This document shows positions 1 through 8,564 of a stretch of DNA of 64,000 nt, piece by piece (position 1 is the first letter of the stretch; every line of letters starts with the position of its first letter). Made by a program: the position numbers and the translations under genes. Origin of the DNA: Anaeromusa acidaminophila DSM 3853 (lineage in GTDB: Bacteria; Bacillota; Negativicutes; Anaeromusales; Anaeromusaceae); contig NZ_KB894588.1 of NCBI RefSeq assembly GCF_000374545.1, positions 100,911 to 164,910 of the forward strand, written 5' to 3'. The notes below the pieces were generated by a model. It was not told the DNA's origin and did not search any database. It saw only the letters and a list, made by a program, of their open reading frames with translations.

Positions 1-377
1 ATATACGGCTTTATATCCAATACAGGCGTTTGATCCAAAATATCAACATCTTCAACATAAAGAAGGTTTTCGTCAACCATATTAAGACGAACAACCGAAA
101 AGCCGATAGGATTCGGCCTCGCAGGCGAACGCGTAGCAAAAATACCGTGCGTATGGTCATCCAAAAATGGCTTTACGATTAATCTGGCCTTCTTTATTTG
201 ATGAAAGTGATATAACAAAATCAAATGAGAAAAGCCATCTATATCTTTTAGCCCTTCCATATACTCATCATATACTTCGATAATAGCCTTGCTTCCAATG
301 GAGGCTGCCGCTTGAATAGGCGTTCCTTCGGGCTCACAAAAAGTAGAATGGACAATGCCGATTGGGCTTACTTGCAT
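1..377 (-). CDS. TrmO/TsaA-like tRNA N6-methyltransferase, C-terminal part outside window
   Basis: Reading the complement from an ATG at 377 gives an open frame to the window edge (about 125 codons). It contains TRSPARPNPIG, the signature of the TsaA/YaeB (TrmO) beta-barrel family, preceded by a GFSHLILLYHFH segment also typical of the family. Family members use S-adenosylmethionine to methylate N6 of t6A37 in tRNA for ACY codons. A purine-rich GGGAG stretch precedes the ATG. The gene follows the rhodanese-like gene by about 30 bases on the same strand and is probably co-transcribed. The 3' end is missing, so length class (short archaeal-like or long bacterial) cannot be judged. Confidence 0.8.
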   Translation of the reverse strand, partial: MQVSPIGIVHSTFCEPEGTPIQAAASIGSKAIIEVYDEYMEGLKDIDGFSHLILLYHFHQIKKARLIVKPFLDDHTHGIFATRSPARPNPIGFSVVRLNMVDENLLYVEDVDILDQTPVLDIKPY

Positions 378-406
378 CGTTTCAGCTCCCTCTCTTCCTA
401 TACTTC

Positions 407-826
407 TTATTGCTCGATATTCACCTTTTCAATATCCTCTTCTCTTCGTAAAGCATCCCAGCCGTCCTTCAAGACAAAAACCTTCTCAAAATTGCAGTCT
501 GCCAAGACCTGGGCAATGCGTATGCTGTATTTATCTTCCGGGCAAGAACAAAAGATAACATAGGCTTTTTCCGTATCAGCCGTCTTCAAAAACGATTCCA
601 AAGCTTCCTCGTTTTTCGGATTGAGCCACGTTTCGCCTGGTATTTCTTGCCGACTCAGGCTTCGGCTTTTTACGGAACGTACGTCAAGAAGCATTACATT
701 GTCCTTAGCCGCCAAATACTGATCAACATCAATAAACCGCACCTCGTCTCCTTGTGCAGCAGCGGAAACCGTAAAAAGAAAGAACGCTAAAAAGCAAATA
801 ATATGTTTCTTCACAACACATTTCAC
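407..826 (-). CDS. Secreted rhodanese-like domain protein
   Basis: 139 residues. The N-terminus (KKHIICFLAFFLFTVSAAAQ) is a clear signal peptide, so the domain acts outside the cytoplasmic membrane. The mature part has the rhodanese layout: a VMLLDVRS strand and CH2A-like arginine near residue 50, an IPGETWLNP segment, and an active-site strand VIFCSCP with a cysteine at the usual position followed by DKYS. Rhodaneses carry sulfane sulfur on this cysteine; the true substrate is unknown. AAGGTAAG lies just upstream of the ATG at 826. It lies 36 bases downstream of the propeller gene and also has a possible promoter of its own. Confidence 0.8.
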   Translation of the reverse strand: MKCVVKKHIICFLAFFLFTVSAAAQGDEVRFIDVDQYLAAKDNVMLLDVRSVKSRSLSRQEIPGETWLNPKNEEALESFLKTADTEKAYVIFCSCPEDKYSIRIAQVLADCNFEKVFVLKDGWDALRREEDIEKVNIEQ

Positions 827-850
827 TTACCTTTTTGAAATTTGTTTCTT

Positions 851-859
851 ATTATATCA
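851..859 (-). promoter_or_regulatory. Possible extended -10 promoter for the rhodanese-like gene
   Basis: The minus strand reads TGATATAAT, a consensus extended -10 element, 25-35 bases upstream of the ATG at 826. No good -35 box is visible, which is tolerated for extended -10 promoters. It sits at the very end of the propeller gene, so it could give the last two genes independent expression. Confidence 0.35.
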
Positions 860-861
860 CA

Positions 862-2298
862 CTACTGCGCCGGTTTCTTTATGACTATCAGCCTATATTC
901 TCCCATAATCGTTCCATCATCCAATTGCAGGGGCGCTTCCACGGCAGCTGCAAAGCGTCCATTCTTGCTAATCGCCGCTCCTGCGCAAGGCCCTTCCAAA
1001 GGCAAACGATCAAGCACGCTTCCGTCGCGAAGCGAAAGCAAGGTCAAACCATGCACAGCCACATTCTTCGTGCGGCTATTTCGTCCCACCGCCACCGCCG
1101 CAGCCCCTTCGGATAGCGCCAGTTGCTCCGCCATACCGCCCAGCTCTTTTTTTTCGATCAGCCGTCCTTGATAATCAAACAGAAAGACGCAATTAGAGCT
1201 TGGGTGCTCCATGGGCGTAGTCATCTGCCAATTCGCCCGGTTATAGGTATTGCCAGTTGTAAATACCAAGCGGTCTGCCGTTGCCTGCCCGTATAGTCCT
1301 GTGGCATTGACATAGATACCGTTTACAAGTTCCGGCCTACTCAGCGTTCTTCTCCAAACAAGCGTTCCGTCTTCACCGTGGTGCAAAAACGCCCTGCCAT
1401 CACTGGCAAAGGAAACGACCCACTTTCCATCCTCGGTCACTTCCGGACTGGAGCGCAGCGTAGTTCTTTCGTAAGGAGGAACCGGCGCCATAGACGTGCT
1501 CCACAATACTTGCCGCAGACCCTCGTCCAATTTATAGATGGATTGATTATCCTGGCACTGCAGCTTAGCATCCCAATTGGCCGTCCCGAAAAACACCTGT
1601 CCTTGCGCAGAAACGCTCATCCAGCCTACCCAAGCGTCCAAATTACGCTCTTGCGGAAATTTTCCCGCCAAAGCGCCTTCCGGCGTGTACGCATATAAAC
1701 GCCCTCGATACTCATACCGTTCCGCAGAACGTATCGTTCGCTGCCCCGCCGCATATACAGTCCCGGCGTTTGACTCCCGAATGCAGACAATTCCAGGGTA
1801 GGTTTTGTCGTTCAATCCAGAACCCAGTTCTTTAGCAGAACCACGACGCCAAAGCTCCTCACCTGTTTGCGCGTCCAAGCAAATCAAATCTGCTTGAGGA
1901 CCGTTTTCTCCGACATATAGGCGTCGCCCATCCCGGCTAAAAGCAAGGGCGCTGATCTTTCCGTTGCCGCTGCGCTTGCGCCACTTTAGCTTTCCCATCT
2001 CACTCTCCAGCACAAGAAGTTCGCTGTTTTCCGTACCAACCGCCAAAGCGGCCCCATCCGGCGAAAAGCATACAAAGCCTTTTGTGAAACCCATGCGCTG
2101 GTAGTTGTACACTTCCACCTGTCCTAACGGAACCTCCGCCACCACCTGATATAAGCCAGTGCTTGTCTTTAGAAAGCTGTCCTTATTGGTTCCATCGCCT
2201 GCTTGCTGAAAGATGTATCGTCCTAAAAAGAACAACGTTATAAAGAGCAGCGCTATGATCGCGACTGCTTTAGCTTTTTCGCGCCACCTGTCATTCAT
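862..2298 (-). CDS. Membrane-anchored WD40/PQQ-like beta-propeller protein
   Basis: 478 residues. One hydrophobic segment at residues 10-27 (VAIIALLFITLFFLGRYIF region) anchors the protein with the bulk outside. The rest is made of blade-like repeats: FSPDGAALAVGTENSELLVLE, FSRDGRRLYVGEN, LDAQTGEELWRRG, DGTLVWRR, which mix WD40-like and PQQ-like blade signatures. No catalytic residues are recognisable. It is the last gene of the long cobalamin-regulated series and starts 5 bases after the ECF T component, so it may bind the transported ligand or a partner of the transporter; that role is inference. The ribosome site is weak (AAAGG some 15 bases before the ATG). Confidence 0.7.
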   Translation of the reverse strand: MNDRWREKAKAVAIIALLFITLFFLGRYIFQQAGDGTNKDSFLKTSTGLYQVVAEVPLGQVEVYNYQRMGFTKGFVCFSPDGAALAVGTENSELLVLESEMGKLKWRKRSGNGKISALAFSRDGRRLYVGENGPQADLICLDAQTGEELWRRGSAKELGSGLNDKTYPGIVCIRESNAGTVYAAGQRTIRSAERYEYRGRLYAYTPEGALAGKFPQERNLDAWVGWMSVSAQGQVFFGTANWDAKLQCQDNQSIYKLDEGLRQVLWSTSMAPVPPYERTTLRSSPEVTEDGKWVVSFASDGRAFLHHGEDGTLVWRRTLSRPELVNGIYVNATGLYGQATADRLVFTTGNTYNRANWQMTTPMEHPSSNCVFLFDYQGRLIEKKELGGMAEQLALSEGAAAVAVGRNSRTKNVAVHGLTLLSLRDGSVLDRLPLEGPCAGAAISKNGRFAAAVEAPLQLDDGTIMGEYRLIVIKKPAQ

Positions 2299-2302
2299 AC
2301 CG

Positions 2303-3190
2303 TTATAGCCATCCTTTCATACCATCATACAACGGCTGGCACCAGGAACCATAGTAAACCCCATAGAAAGCCAGCAAGGACAGTGTTTTGAAAGTAACCA
2401 ACAGAACCATCAAAAAGAGCAGCAACAAGCAAAACCGCTTTTGCCATTTCGGAAGCGGCAGCGTTACCTTAAGACGCTGTTTGCGCCCGAAGCCCCGGCT
2501 TTCTGCCGAAGCAGCCAGCGTAGCCGCTCGCCGCAGGGTTCTCGCCAAAATCGGAAACAGCGTTTTTCTGGCTAACGGCACTATTTCATCAGGCCGCCAC
2601 CAGCGCAGCACGCCTTCTCCCTGCAGCCGCTGCGCCGTTAAAACAATCGCCGTTTCCTGAAACAAAACCGGTAGAAAACGCAAGCCCGTTGTCAGCATAA
2701 ACGAAAGCTCATAAGGAAGCTTCCAGGCCATTAAACTGCGTAAAAGGCTGCGGGAATCTGAAGTCCAAACCAAAAGCAGCCCTGCCGCCATCATGCTGCC
2801 GGACCGCAACGCTTGCACAGCGCCATATTCAAGGCCTTCCCGATATACAAACACGCCTCCCGTAAGGGCGCCAACAAGTGGAGTCAAGGGCGGCACAAGG
2901 CAGGCTAAAATGGTGCGCGGTTCTTGATTGTAAAACAAAGCTTGGCTCATCATCGTCCCCCACATGCCCAAAAGGACAAAGAGAGATAAAAGCTTCCACC
3001 TTTCTAAGGACATGCGTCCCATTCCGTGAAGACATAGAATAAAAGAAAACAAGCAAAACAAAGATTTGCCGCTTTCCACAACAATCACAAAAAGAGCGCA
3101 GCAGCCTAAGAAACAGAGTTTAACTCTGGCATCTAGCCGGTGCAGCAGCGTTTGCCCTGGCGTCGCTTCCCATATTTGACTGTCGTACAT
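2303..3190 (-). CDS. ECF-type ABC transporter T component (EcfT/CbiQ family)
   Basis: 295 residues, several hydrophobic segments, and the family N-terminus PGQTLLHRLDARVKL. The C-terminal half has the cytoplasmic coupling helices with the motif AAESRGFG and an earlier AQRLQGEG, corresponding to the two short A-R-G-type motifs that touch the ATPases. It connects the energising ATPase to the substrate component. The start at 3190 has a strong GAGGAGGTGG site although it lies 71 bases inside the upstream ATPase gene, so the overlap seems real. With the fused ATPase and the S-like protein upstream the arrangement resembles YkoE-YkoD-YkoC type modules. Confidence 0.85.
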   Translation of the reverse strand: MYDSQIWEATPGQTLLHRLDARVKLCFLGCCALFVIVVESGKSLFCLFSFILCLHGMGRMSLERWKLLSLFVLLGMWGTMMSQALFYNQEPRTILACLVPPLTPLVGALTGGVFVYREGLEYGAVQALRSGSMMAAGLLLVWTSDSRSLLRSLMAWKLPYELSFMLTTGLRFLPVLFQETAIVLTAQRLQGEGVLRWWRPDEIVPLARKTLFPILARTLRRAATLAASAESRGFGRKQRLKVTLPLPKWQKRFCLLLLFLMVLLVTFKTLSLLAFYGVYYGSWCQPLYDGMKGWL

Positions 3191-4820
3191 GCGCCACCAC
3201 CTCCTCTACCGTTACATGCTTGCCGCCATACAATTCCTGCGCCAAAAGCAGCGCCGCCGGAGCACGCAGACCGGCAGACGCAATCAGAGGCTGACTAAAA
3301 ACAACAGCAGGCGTACCATCTAAAAACACTTTTCCTTCGTTCAGCACCACTACGCGCTGCGCAAAACAAGAGGCCGCTTCCGTGTCATGGGTACATAAAA
3401 TAACCGTACCGCCGCCGGCCGCATACTCTTGCAGCAGGGAAACAATATCCCGAATATGGGCAATATCCTGCCCGGTTGTTGGCTCATCCAAAAGCAGCAC
3501 TGCCGGTTCACGCCCCAGCACCGCCGCCAGAGCTACCCGCAGACGCTGCCCTTTGCTCAAAGCCAAAGGAAATTCTTCTTCCAGCCCCGTTAAGCCCAGT
3601 CGTTCAAGCAGTCGCTGCTGCCATGGCGAAAGCTTCCCGGAAGCTCCCCCAACTTCCGCTCGTACCGTTTCTTCGAGTAGCATAAAATCCGGATTTTGCA
3701 GTACCATCCCTACAATTCCTTCGCCTACTCGCGGCGCTTTGCGTTGAACCAGAATTTCTCCCTCAGCGGGAGCCTGCAAACCGGCTATCAGGTGCAACAG
3801 CGTCGACTTTCCCGCTCCATTACAGCCCATAAGCGCCACAAACTCACCCTTTTCAATTTGCAGATTCAAATCCTGCAATACCAAGCTTTGACGACGGCCA
3901 TAACGGTAAGAAAGAGCTTTGGCTTCTACTACAGGAAAAGGCTCTATTGCCGCAGACGCTGGCTGCAGCAATGTCTCACCCCCAGCTTTCATAAGGTATG
4001 CTTCTTGAATGCATCGCACCGCTTCTTCTACTTCCAGTACAGCCGGAACGCCTAAACTGCGGCAAACATCCACCGTTTGGGGCAAGCGCAGCCCATAGCG
4101 GTCAAAGCGTTCCGCCTCCATCAGCGCTTCCTCCCTAGTGCCTTGCCAAACGATTCTTCCCTCTTGCATCATGTCAATATGAGTACATAAGGGCAAGGCT
4201 TCATGTAGACGATGTTCCACCAACACCATCGCTGTATTGCGGCGGCGCAAAAGCGCCTGTAGCACCTCCAGCAGCTCCGTCGCTCCCTGAGGGTCAAGCT
4301 GACTGATTGGCTCATCCAAGGCCAAAATTTGCGGCTGCGCCGCCATTACGGAAGCCACAGCCAAACGCTGCTTTTGACCACCGGACAAAGCATGTACGCT
4401 GCGCTTTTCTAGTCCCTCCAACCCCACTTGAAGCAATGCTTTTGACGCTTCTAAAGCCGCCGCCTCAAAACCAACGCCCAGGTTTTCCAGGAAAAATGCC
4501 GCTTCTTCCTGTACTGACGAAGAAATCAGCTGATCATCAGGAGACTGAAACACCATGCCTACGAGCTGGCTTCGTTCGCCTACGCTCCATTCGCTTACCT
4601 CTTGTCCGTCCAAGAATACCTTGCCCTGCAGCCTGCCGCCGCTCTCTTGCGGCACAAGGCCATTAAGTACTTGGAGCAGCGTACTTTTGCCACAGCCGGT
4701 TTCTCCGGCTAACAGCAGCAGCTCCCCTGCGTGAACTTCCAGATTAATGTCCTCTAGGCTGGGCTTATTGCGCCGCGGGTAGGTATAAGTAACATGCTCT
4801 AAGCGAAGCAACGGCTTCAT
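3120..4820 (-). CDS. ECF transporter ATPase, two ATP-binding domains fused
   Basis: 566 residues with two complete ABC domains. Domain 1 (about 1-250): Walker A GETGCGKST, signature LSGGQKQRL, Walker B ILALDEP. Domain 2 (about 290-520): Walker A GCNGAGKST, degenerate signature LSKGQRLRV, Walker B VLLLDEPTTG. Most ECF systems use two separate EcfA proteins; fusions occur in YkoD-like transporters. It powers the ECF complex formed with the S-like gene upstream and T component downstream. The gene starts 4 bases after the S-like gene, with GGAGG upstream. The last 24 residues are encoded in the overlap with the T gene and look like non-conserved tail sequence. Confidence 0.9.
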   Translation of the reverse strand: MKPLLRLEHVTYTYPRRNKPSLEDINLEVHAGELLLLAGETGCGKSTLLQVLNGLVPQESGGRLQGKVFLDGQEVSEWSVGERSQLVGMVFQSPDDQLISSSVQEEAAFFLENLGVGFEAAALEASKALLQVGLEGLEKRSVHALSGGQKQRLAVASVMAAQPQILALDEPISQLDPQGATELLEVLQALLRRRNTAMVLVEHRLHEALPLCTHIDMMQEGRIVWQGTREEALMEAERFDRYGLRLPQTVDVCRSLGVPAVLEVEEAVRCIQEAYLMKAGGETLLQPASAAIEPFPVVEAKALSYRYGRRQSLVLQDLNLQIEKGEFVALMGCNGAGKSTLLHLIAGLQAPAEGEILVQRKAPRVGEGIVGMVLQNPDFMLLEETVRAEVGGASGKLSPWQQRLLERLGLTGLEEEFPLALSKGQRLRVALAAVLGREPAVLLLDEPTTGQDIAHIRDIVSLLQEYAAGGGTVILCTHDTEAASCFAQRVVVLNEGKVFLDGTPAVVFSQPLIASAGLRAPAALLLAQELYGGKHVTVEEVVAHVRQSNMGSDARANAAAPARCQS

Positions 4821-4823
4821 CTT

Positions 4824-6482
4824 TTAATCTCCTCCCACGCGAATCAAATTCCGTCCTAAACGAATACCGCTCCAAGCGCCAATCGCCGTATATAGCAACC
4901 CATTTACGCCTACCAGCAGCGCAATATACCATTCAGCATAAAACAAGCGGTACAAAAGGCACATGGCCTGCAAACTCACATACGTCGCCGCGCCATCGGC
5001 TACAGCGCAGGCAACAGCAATTTCTACCGCCTTTCTAGCTTGGAAAGACGCCCCGCCTTTCACTTGCTCCAGATAGCGATACAGTCCGGCGCCGTAAAAG
5101 AAGGCTTCCAGCAAGAGCGCATGCATGCCAAAAGATAGAAAGCTGATAGGCGACATCTGGCCAAACGCCAACATGCCTAAAAGCATCCGCACCAATAGCG
5201 CCAGCGCCAAAACGCCTGGTCTTGGGATTAGAGCCGCCAAGGCCACCAGCAGCATATACAAGACAATACCGGAAAACAAACCGGTTACCAAGAAAGAAAA
5301 AGGTCCCAGCAATACATGCAGTACTTCTCCAAACAAAATAGTAGGCACGCTGACCACCGCAAAAGCGGCCGCTCCAAAAAGAGCCACCGTCGCCAGCCAG
5401 CGCGTTTTCATCGACGCCAGCAAGGGACGAAGACGAAAAGCGCCCCAAATAAAAGCCGCCATGACCAGCAACGCCGCGGCCAAAGTGACCCAGGCGGCTC
5501 TAACGTCCTGTTTCACCATTTCCACAGGTCCTCTCCACACGATGGTCTCACTGTCTGACATAGCAATCTGCGCCTGCAGCAAATACGCGCCATTGCGCAG
5601 CTTTCTTTCGTCTGCATAGATTGGCAGCAATAGGGTCTGATGCCCCGAACCGTCTAAGGCAATCATGGCGTGCAGTCCTTCTTCATCCCCTGCCATAGCG
5701 CCGCCTTCCTTCTCTTCGCCAGAGGTTCCCGGCGTAAAAAAGCCGGGCAGGGGATTGCCTGTGTGAACATCCGCCAGTTGCAGCGTAACAAGCCCCAGAC
5801 CTTGACCCCCCCGAGGATTGGAGATCGTCAGCGCTGCATGAGTCACAGGATGAATGGCTTCCACTTCCTGATTGGACGCGCCTTTTCCTTGCAATAAATT
5901 TTTCCAATAATCCCATTCCCGATCCCGAAGAACAACGGCGCGGGATTTCTTGCGCGCATCCCGGTGTCCATCCCGATCTAACGGCAAATTCACATCGGTT
6001 ATTTCTAACGAAGCCCCTGCTCCCTCGCCGGAAGCAATCGCAATCTGCCTGGACAGCCTATTCCCGTCCGCCTCCAGGTAAATTGCGGCCGGTCCCTGCG
6101 GCGCGTCAGGCGCTGCCTTTACTCCCAGCCAGAAGAATTTTTGATCAAAGCCCTCTTCCAGAGGAACTTCCGTGCGCCAGACATTTCCCTGCTGCTGCCA
6201 TGGCCCCGCCCATTCGTCAGGCTGTAAAAACGGCGGCAGCTCTACTTGTAATAAAGTCGCCGCCTTCGGGCTTTCACGATTTTCCACAGACACCAGTAAA
6301 TAGGCGCGTTCCCCTGGCTGCAAGGTTTCCTTCGCTTTTCCCGCTCCCAGCACATAGGGAAATTGGCAGTTCAAGCGCACTTGCGCCTGAACTGCCATTG
6401 TACTGAAAGCAAATAAAAACAGACCTGTTAAAATACCTATACTAAGCCTCGTTCTGCATCGTTCCCATTTACATTTCATCAT
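4824..6482 (-). CDS. Membrane protein: large extracytoplasmic part plus ECF S-component-like C-terminus
   Basis: 552 residues. A signal peptide (to about residue 34, AVQAQ) is followed by roughly 290 residues outside the membrane, including an Ig-like stretch (LQPGERAYLLVSVENRES) and a segment predicted to be beta-rich. From about residue 330 there are six to seven membrane spans with glycine-rich helices. The second part has the size and pattern of an ECF substrate component (YkoE-like), and the two downstream genes are the fused ATPase and T component. Attachment of a big extracytoplasmic domain to an S component is unusual. The substrate is not evident from sequence; the cobalamin riboswitch and TonB context point to a corrinoid, tetrapyrrole or cobalt species. 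No HxxxD-type cobalt N-terminus of CbiM is present. Confidence 0.6.
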   Translation of the reverse strand: MMKCKWERCRTRLSIGILTGLFLFAFSTMAVQAQVRLNCQFPYVLGAGKAKETLQPGERAYLLVSVENRESPKAATLLQVELPPFLQPDEWAGPWQQQGNVWRTEVPLEEGFDQKFFWLGVKAAPDAPQGPAAIYLEADGNRLSRQIAIASGEGAGASLEITDVNLPLDRDGHRDARKKSRAVVLRDREWDYWKNLLQGKGASNQEVEAIHPVTHAALTISNPRGGQGLGLVTLQLADVHTGNPLPGFFTPGTSGEEKEGGAMAGDEEGLHAMIALDGSGHQTLLLPIYADERKLRNGAYLLQAQIAMSDSETIVWRGPVEMVKQDVRAAWVTLAAALLVMAAFIWGAFRLRPLLASMKTRWLATVALFGAAAFAVVSVPTILFGEVLHVLLGPFSFLVTGLFSGIVLYMLLVALAALIPRPGVLALALLVRMLLGMLAFGQMSPISFLSFGMHALLLEAFFYGAGLYRYLEQVKGGASFQARKAVEIAVACAVADGAATYVSLQAMCLLYRLFYAEWYIALLVGVNGLLYTAIGAWSGIRLGRNLIRVGGD

Positions 6483-6495
6483 TCACCTATTCATA

Positions 6496-8499
6496 TTAGA
6501 AAGTAGCCGTCAATCCCAGACGGAATAAGCGTTCCGGCATATAGTAAGCGCTGCTGTTCGTCGTAACATCGCGCCGATTGAGCAAATTATCCACATCAAA
6601 GGTCAGGGTACGGTTTTCTTTTAATTTATAGCCTACATGAAGAGAAACAGGAATCATCGCACTGCGATCCAAGCCGTCATTATCGACACGATCGCCATAA
6701 TACATAGCGCTCAAATCCGCCGTCCAAGGACCGCTCATATAGTGTAATGCGCCATTAAAGGTCATGCGCCCCAGCGTCCTGGTCCAAGCGCTGCCATCGC
6801 TTTCCTGCTGTTCCGGATTACCAAAACTGCTTCCCAAAGAATAACTCCAATGCTTACTCAATTTATGATCATAGCTAGCTTCGATACCGCTATTACGGAA
6901 CTTTGAGACATTTTGCGCTACATAATAGGTAGAGCCCCCTGAAACTATTTTTTTCCAAGTGATTTGATCGTCAACTTCCAAGTGAAACGCCGCAACTTTC
7001 CACTTTACATCGCCTTTTTCATATTTATAGCCGACTTCCTGATTAAGTCCTGTTTCTGGTTTTAAATCCGGATTGGAAATAAAATTGTCGCTGCTAGTTT
7101 TATATAAGGCGGTAAAATTAGGCATCCTGAAGGATTTGCTGGCATCTAAATACAGTGAGCGATTTTCATCTAAGCGGTGTAAAAACTGAAGTTGCGGCGA
7201 AAGAGCGTCAAAACGTTGTCCTTCTCCTGTTTTAACAACATCCTCGCGGGCGCCGATAATCAGGCGGTTTTTCCTGCCCATTTCTTTATCCCATTGCATA
7301 TACAGCGCGTAATGATTACGGTCATGCGGCCCGTTGGTATAGGGCGCTTTTAACGTTCTAGCCGCTTTATTGCCAGATAAGGTTTGCCCAAAATCATTGT
7401 ACGATTCCCGTTGCACCGTCGTTCCTGCAAGCCAGGTTGCGCCCCCTGCCTGCCAGGTTTTTTGCGTGTCGATGCCATATACGGTATTCGTGGTATCTGT
7501 CCAATCATGTTTATTCGCTAAAGCCGGTTCGGTGCCTCGCTGATCCACATGTTGACGATTAAAGTACGCCTTGCTGCTCCAGCCGTTCTTGTCATACGCC
7601 AACTGCAGGCGATGCGATTCATCAATATAGTCGCTGGAACGCAGTAACGAATCATCGCCAACTTTTTTATACATCACCGAATAGTCATCTTTCCCATAGG
7701 AGTAATTAGCGGAAAAATGATCATCAAATTTATAATGCCAGTTTACATTGTTTTTGGTAGCGTCTCCAAATGCAGTGTAATAGCTGCCGCCGGTAGTCCC
7801 ATAGGTAGCATTAGCCTTGGGATCTGTCATCACACCGCTTTCATTGGTTTTGCCGAAGGAAACATTAAAGCTCGATTTACCGGCTTGCAACGATACGCTG
7901 TGGCTTTGACCGTCATTACCGCCGGAAACAGTAACGCTGTTTTGCACTTTTTCGCGCGTAATAATATTAATAATGCCCCCAAGCGCCTCACTGCCATAAA
8001 GAACGGAGCCGCCGCCCTTAAGCACCTCTACGCGCTCCACCTGTTCAACCGGAATGCTCTCTAAGTGGTAATACCCATTCATGTTAATGGGAACGCCGTT
8101 CATCATAACCAAGGTGCCGCTTTCTACGCCGCGAATAATGATTTTACTAGTCATATTTCCCCAAGACTGCCCATGAGGCCCCATGGAGCTATAAATCAGT
8201 CCGGTGGAGTACTTCAAAGCATCCGCCAAATTTGTCGCTCCAGTGGCTTTAAGCTGCTCCCGACTGTAGCTGCTGACATCGGCTGGCGTTTCGAGGTTTT
8301 TGGACTTATAACGCAAAGCCGTTACGGTTACCTCTTCCAAGGCAAACTCCTCGGTCTCCGCCGCAGTTTTCGCCTCCGAACCCGGTTTAGACGCTTCCGC
8401 CGCCCAGCCCGACTGCGCCGCACTGCCCACCAACAGCGAACTCAGCAGTAAACACGCCCACAAACGCTTCTTATGTCTTGCCAAATTTTCTTTTCTCAC
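6496..8499 (-). CDS. TonB-dependent outer membrane receptor (BtuB/Cir-like)
   Basis: About 667 residues. Signal peptide (VGSAAQSGWAA region), TonB-box-like FALEEVTVTAL, then a plug domain with the expected IIIRGVESGTLVMMNGVPIN and VERVEVLKGGGSVLYGSEALGGIINIITRE motifs, and a beta-barrel ending in ...RLFRLGLTATF with terminal Phe. The plug is closest in feel to BtuB/CirA-type receptors. The GTG at 8499 is preferred because GAGGAG lies 9 bases before it; a TTG at 8508 touches that site. It brings a ligand into the periplasm using the TonB-ExbBD genes of the same operon. Ligand unknown; cobalamin riboswitch control suggests a corrinoid or cobalt chelate. Confidence 0.9.
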   Translation of the reverse strand: MRKENLARHKKRLWACLLLSSLLVGSAAQSGWAAEASKPGSEAKTAAETEEFALEEVTVTALRYKSKNLETPADVSSYSREQLKATGATNLADALKYSTGLIYSSMGPHGQSWGNMTSKIIIRGVESGTLVMMNGVPINMNGYYHLESIPVEQVERVEVLKGGGSVLYGSEALGGIINIITREKVQNSVTVSGGNDGQSHSVSLQAGKSSFNVSFGKTNESGVMTDPKANATYGTTGGSYYTAFGDATKNNVNWHYKFDDHFSANYSYGKDDYSVMYKKVGDDSLLRSSDYIDESHRLQLAYDKNGWSSKAYFNRQHVDQRGTEPALANKHDWTDTTNTVYGIDTQKTWQAGGATWLAGTTVQRESYNDFGQTLSGNKAARTLKAPYTNGPHDRNHYALYMQWDKEMGRKNRLIIGAREDVVKTGEGQRFDALSPQLQFLHRLDENRSLYLDASKSFRMPNFTALYKTSSDNFISNPDLKPETGLNQEVGYKYEKGDVKWKVAAFHLEVDDQITWKKIVSGGSTYYVAQNVSKFRNSGIEASYDHKLSKHWSYSLGSSFGNPEQQESDGSAWTRTLGRMTFNGALHYMSGPWTADLSAMYYGDRVDNDGLDRSAMIPVSLHVGYKLKENRTLTFDVDNLLNRRDVTTNSSAYYMPERLFRLGLTATF

Positions 8500-8564
8500 T
8501 ACACACAACTCCTCTATGTACTTCTTATTATGTTTTACGCAGCCTTCGCAGCGTTATCTATAGC

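Noticed and set aside
5035..5619. Long open frames opposite or out of frame with the S-component-like gene
   Set aside because: They are shadows of a GC-rich gene with clear membrane helices; none has a ribosome site or recognisable protein.
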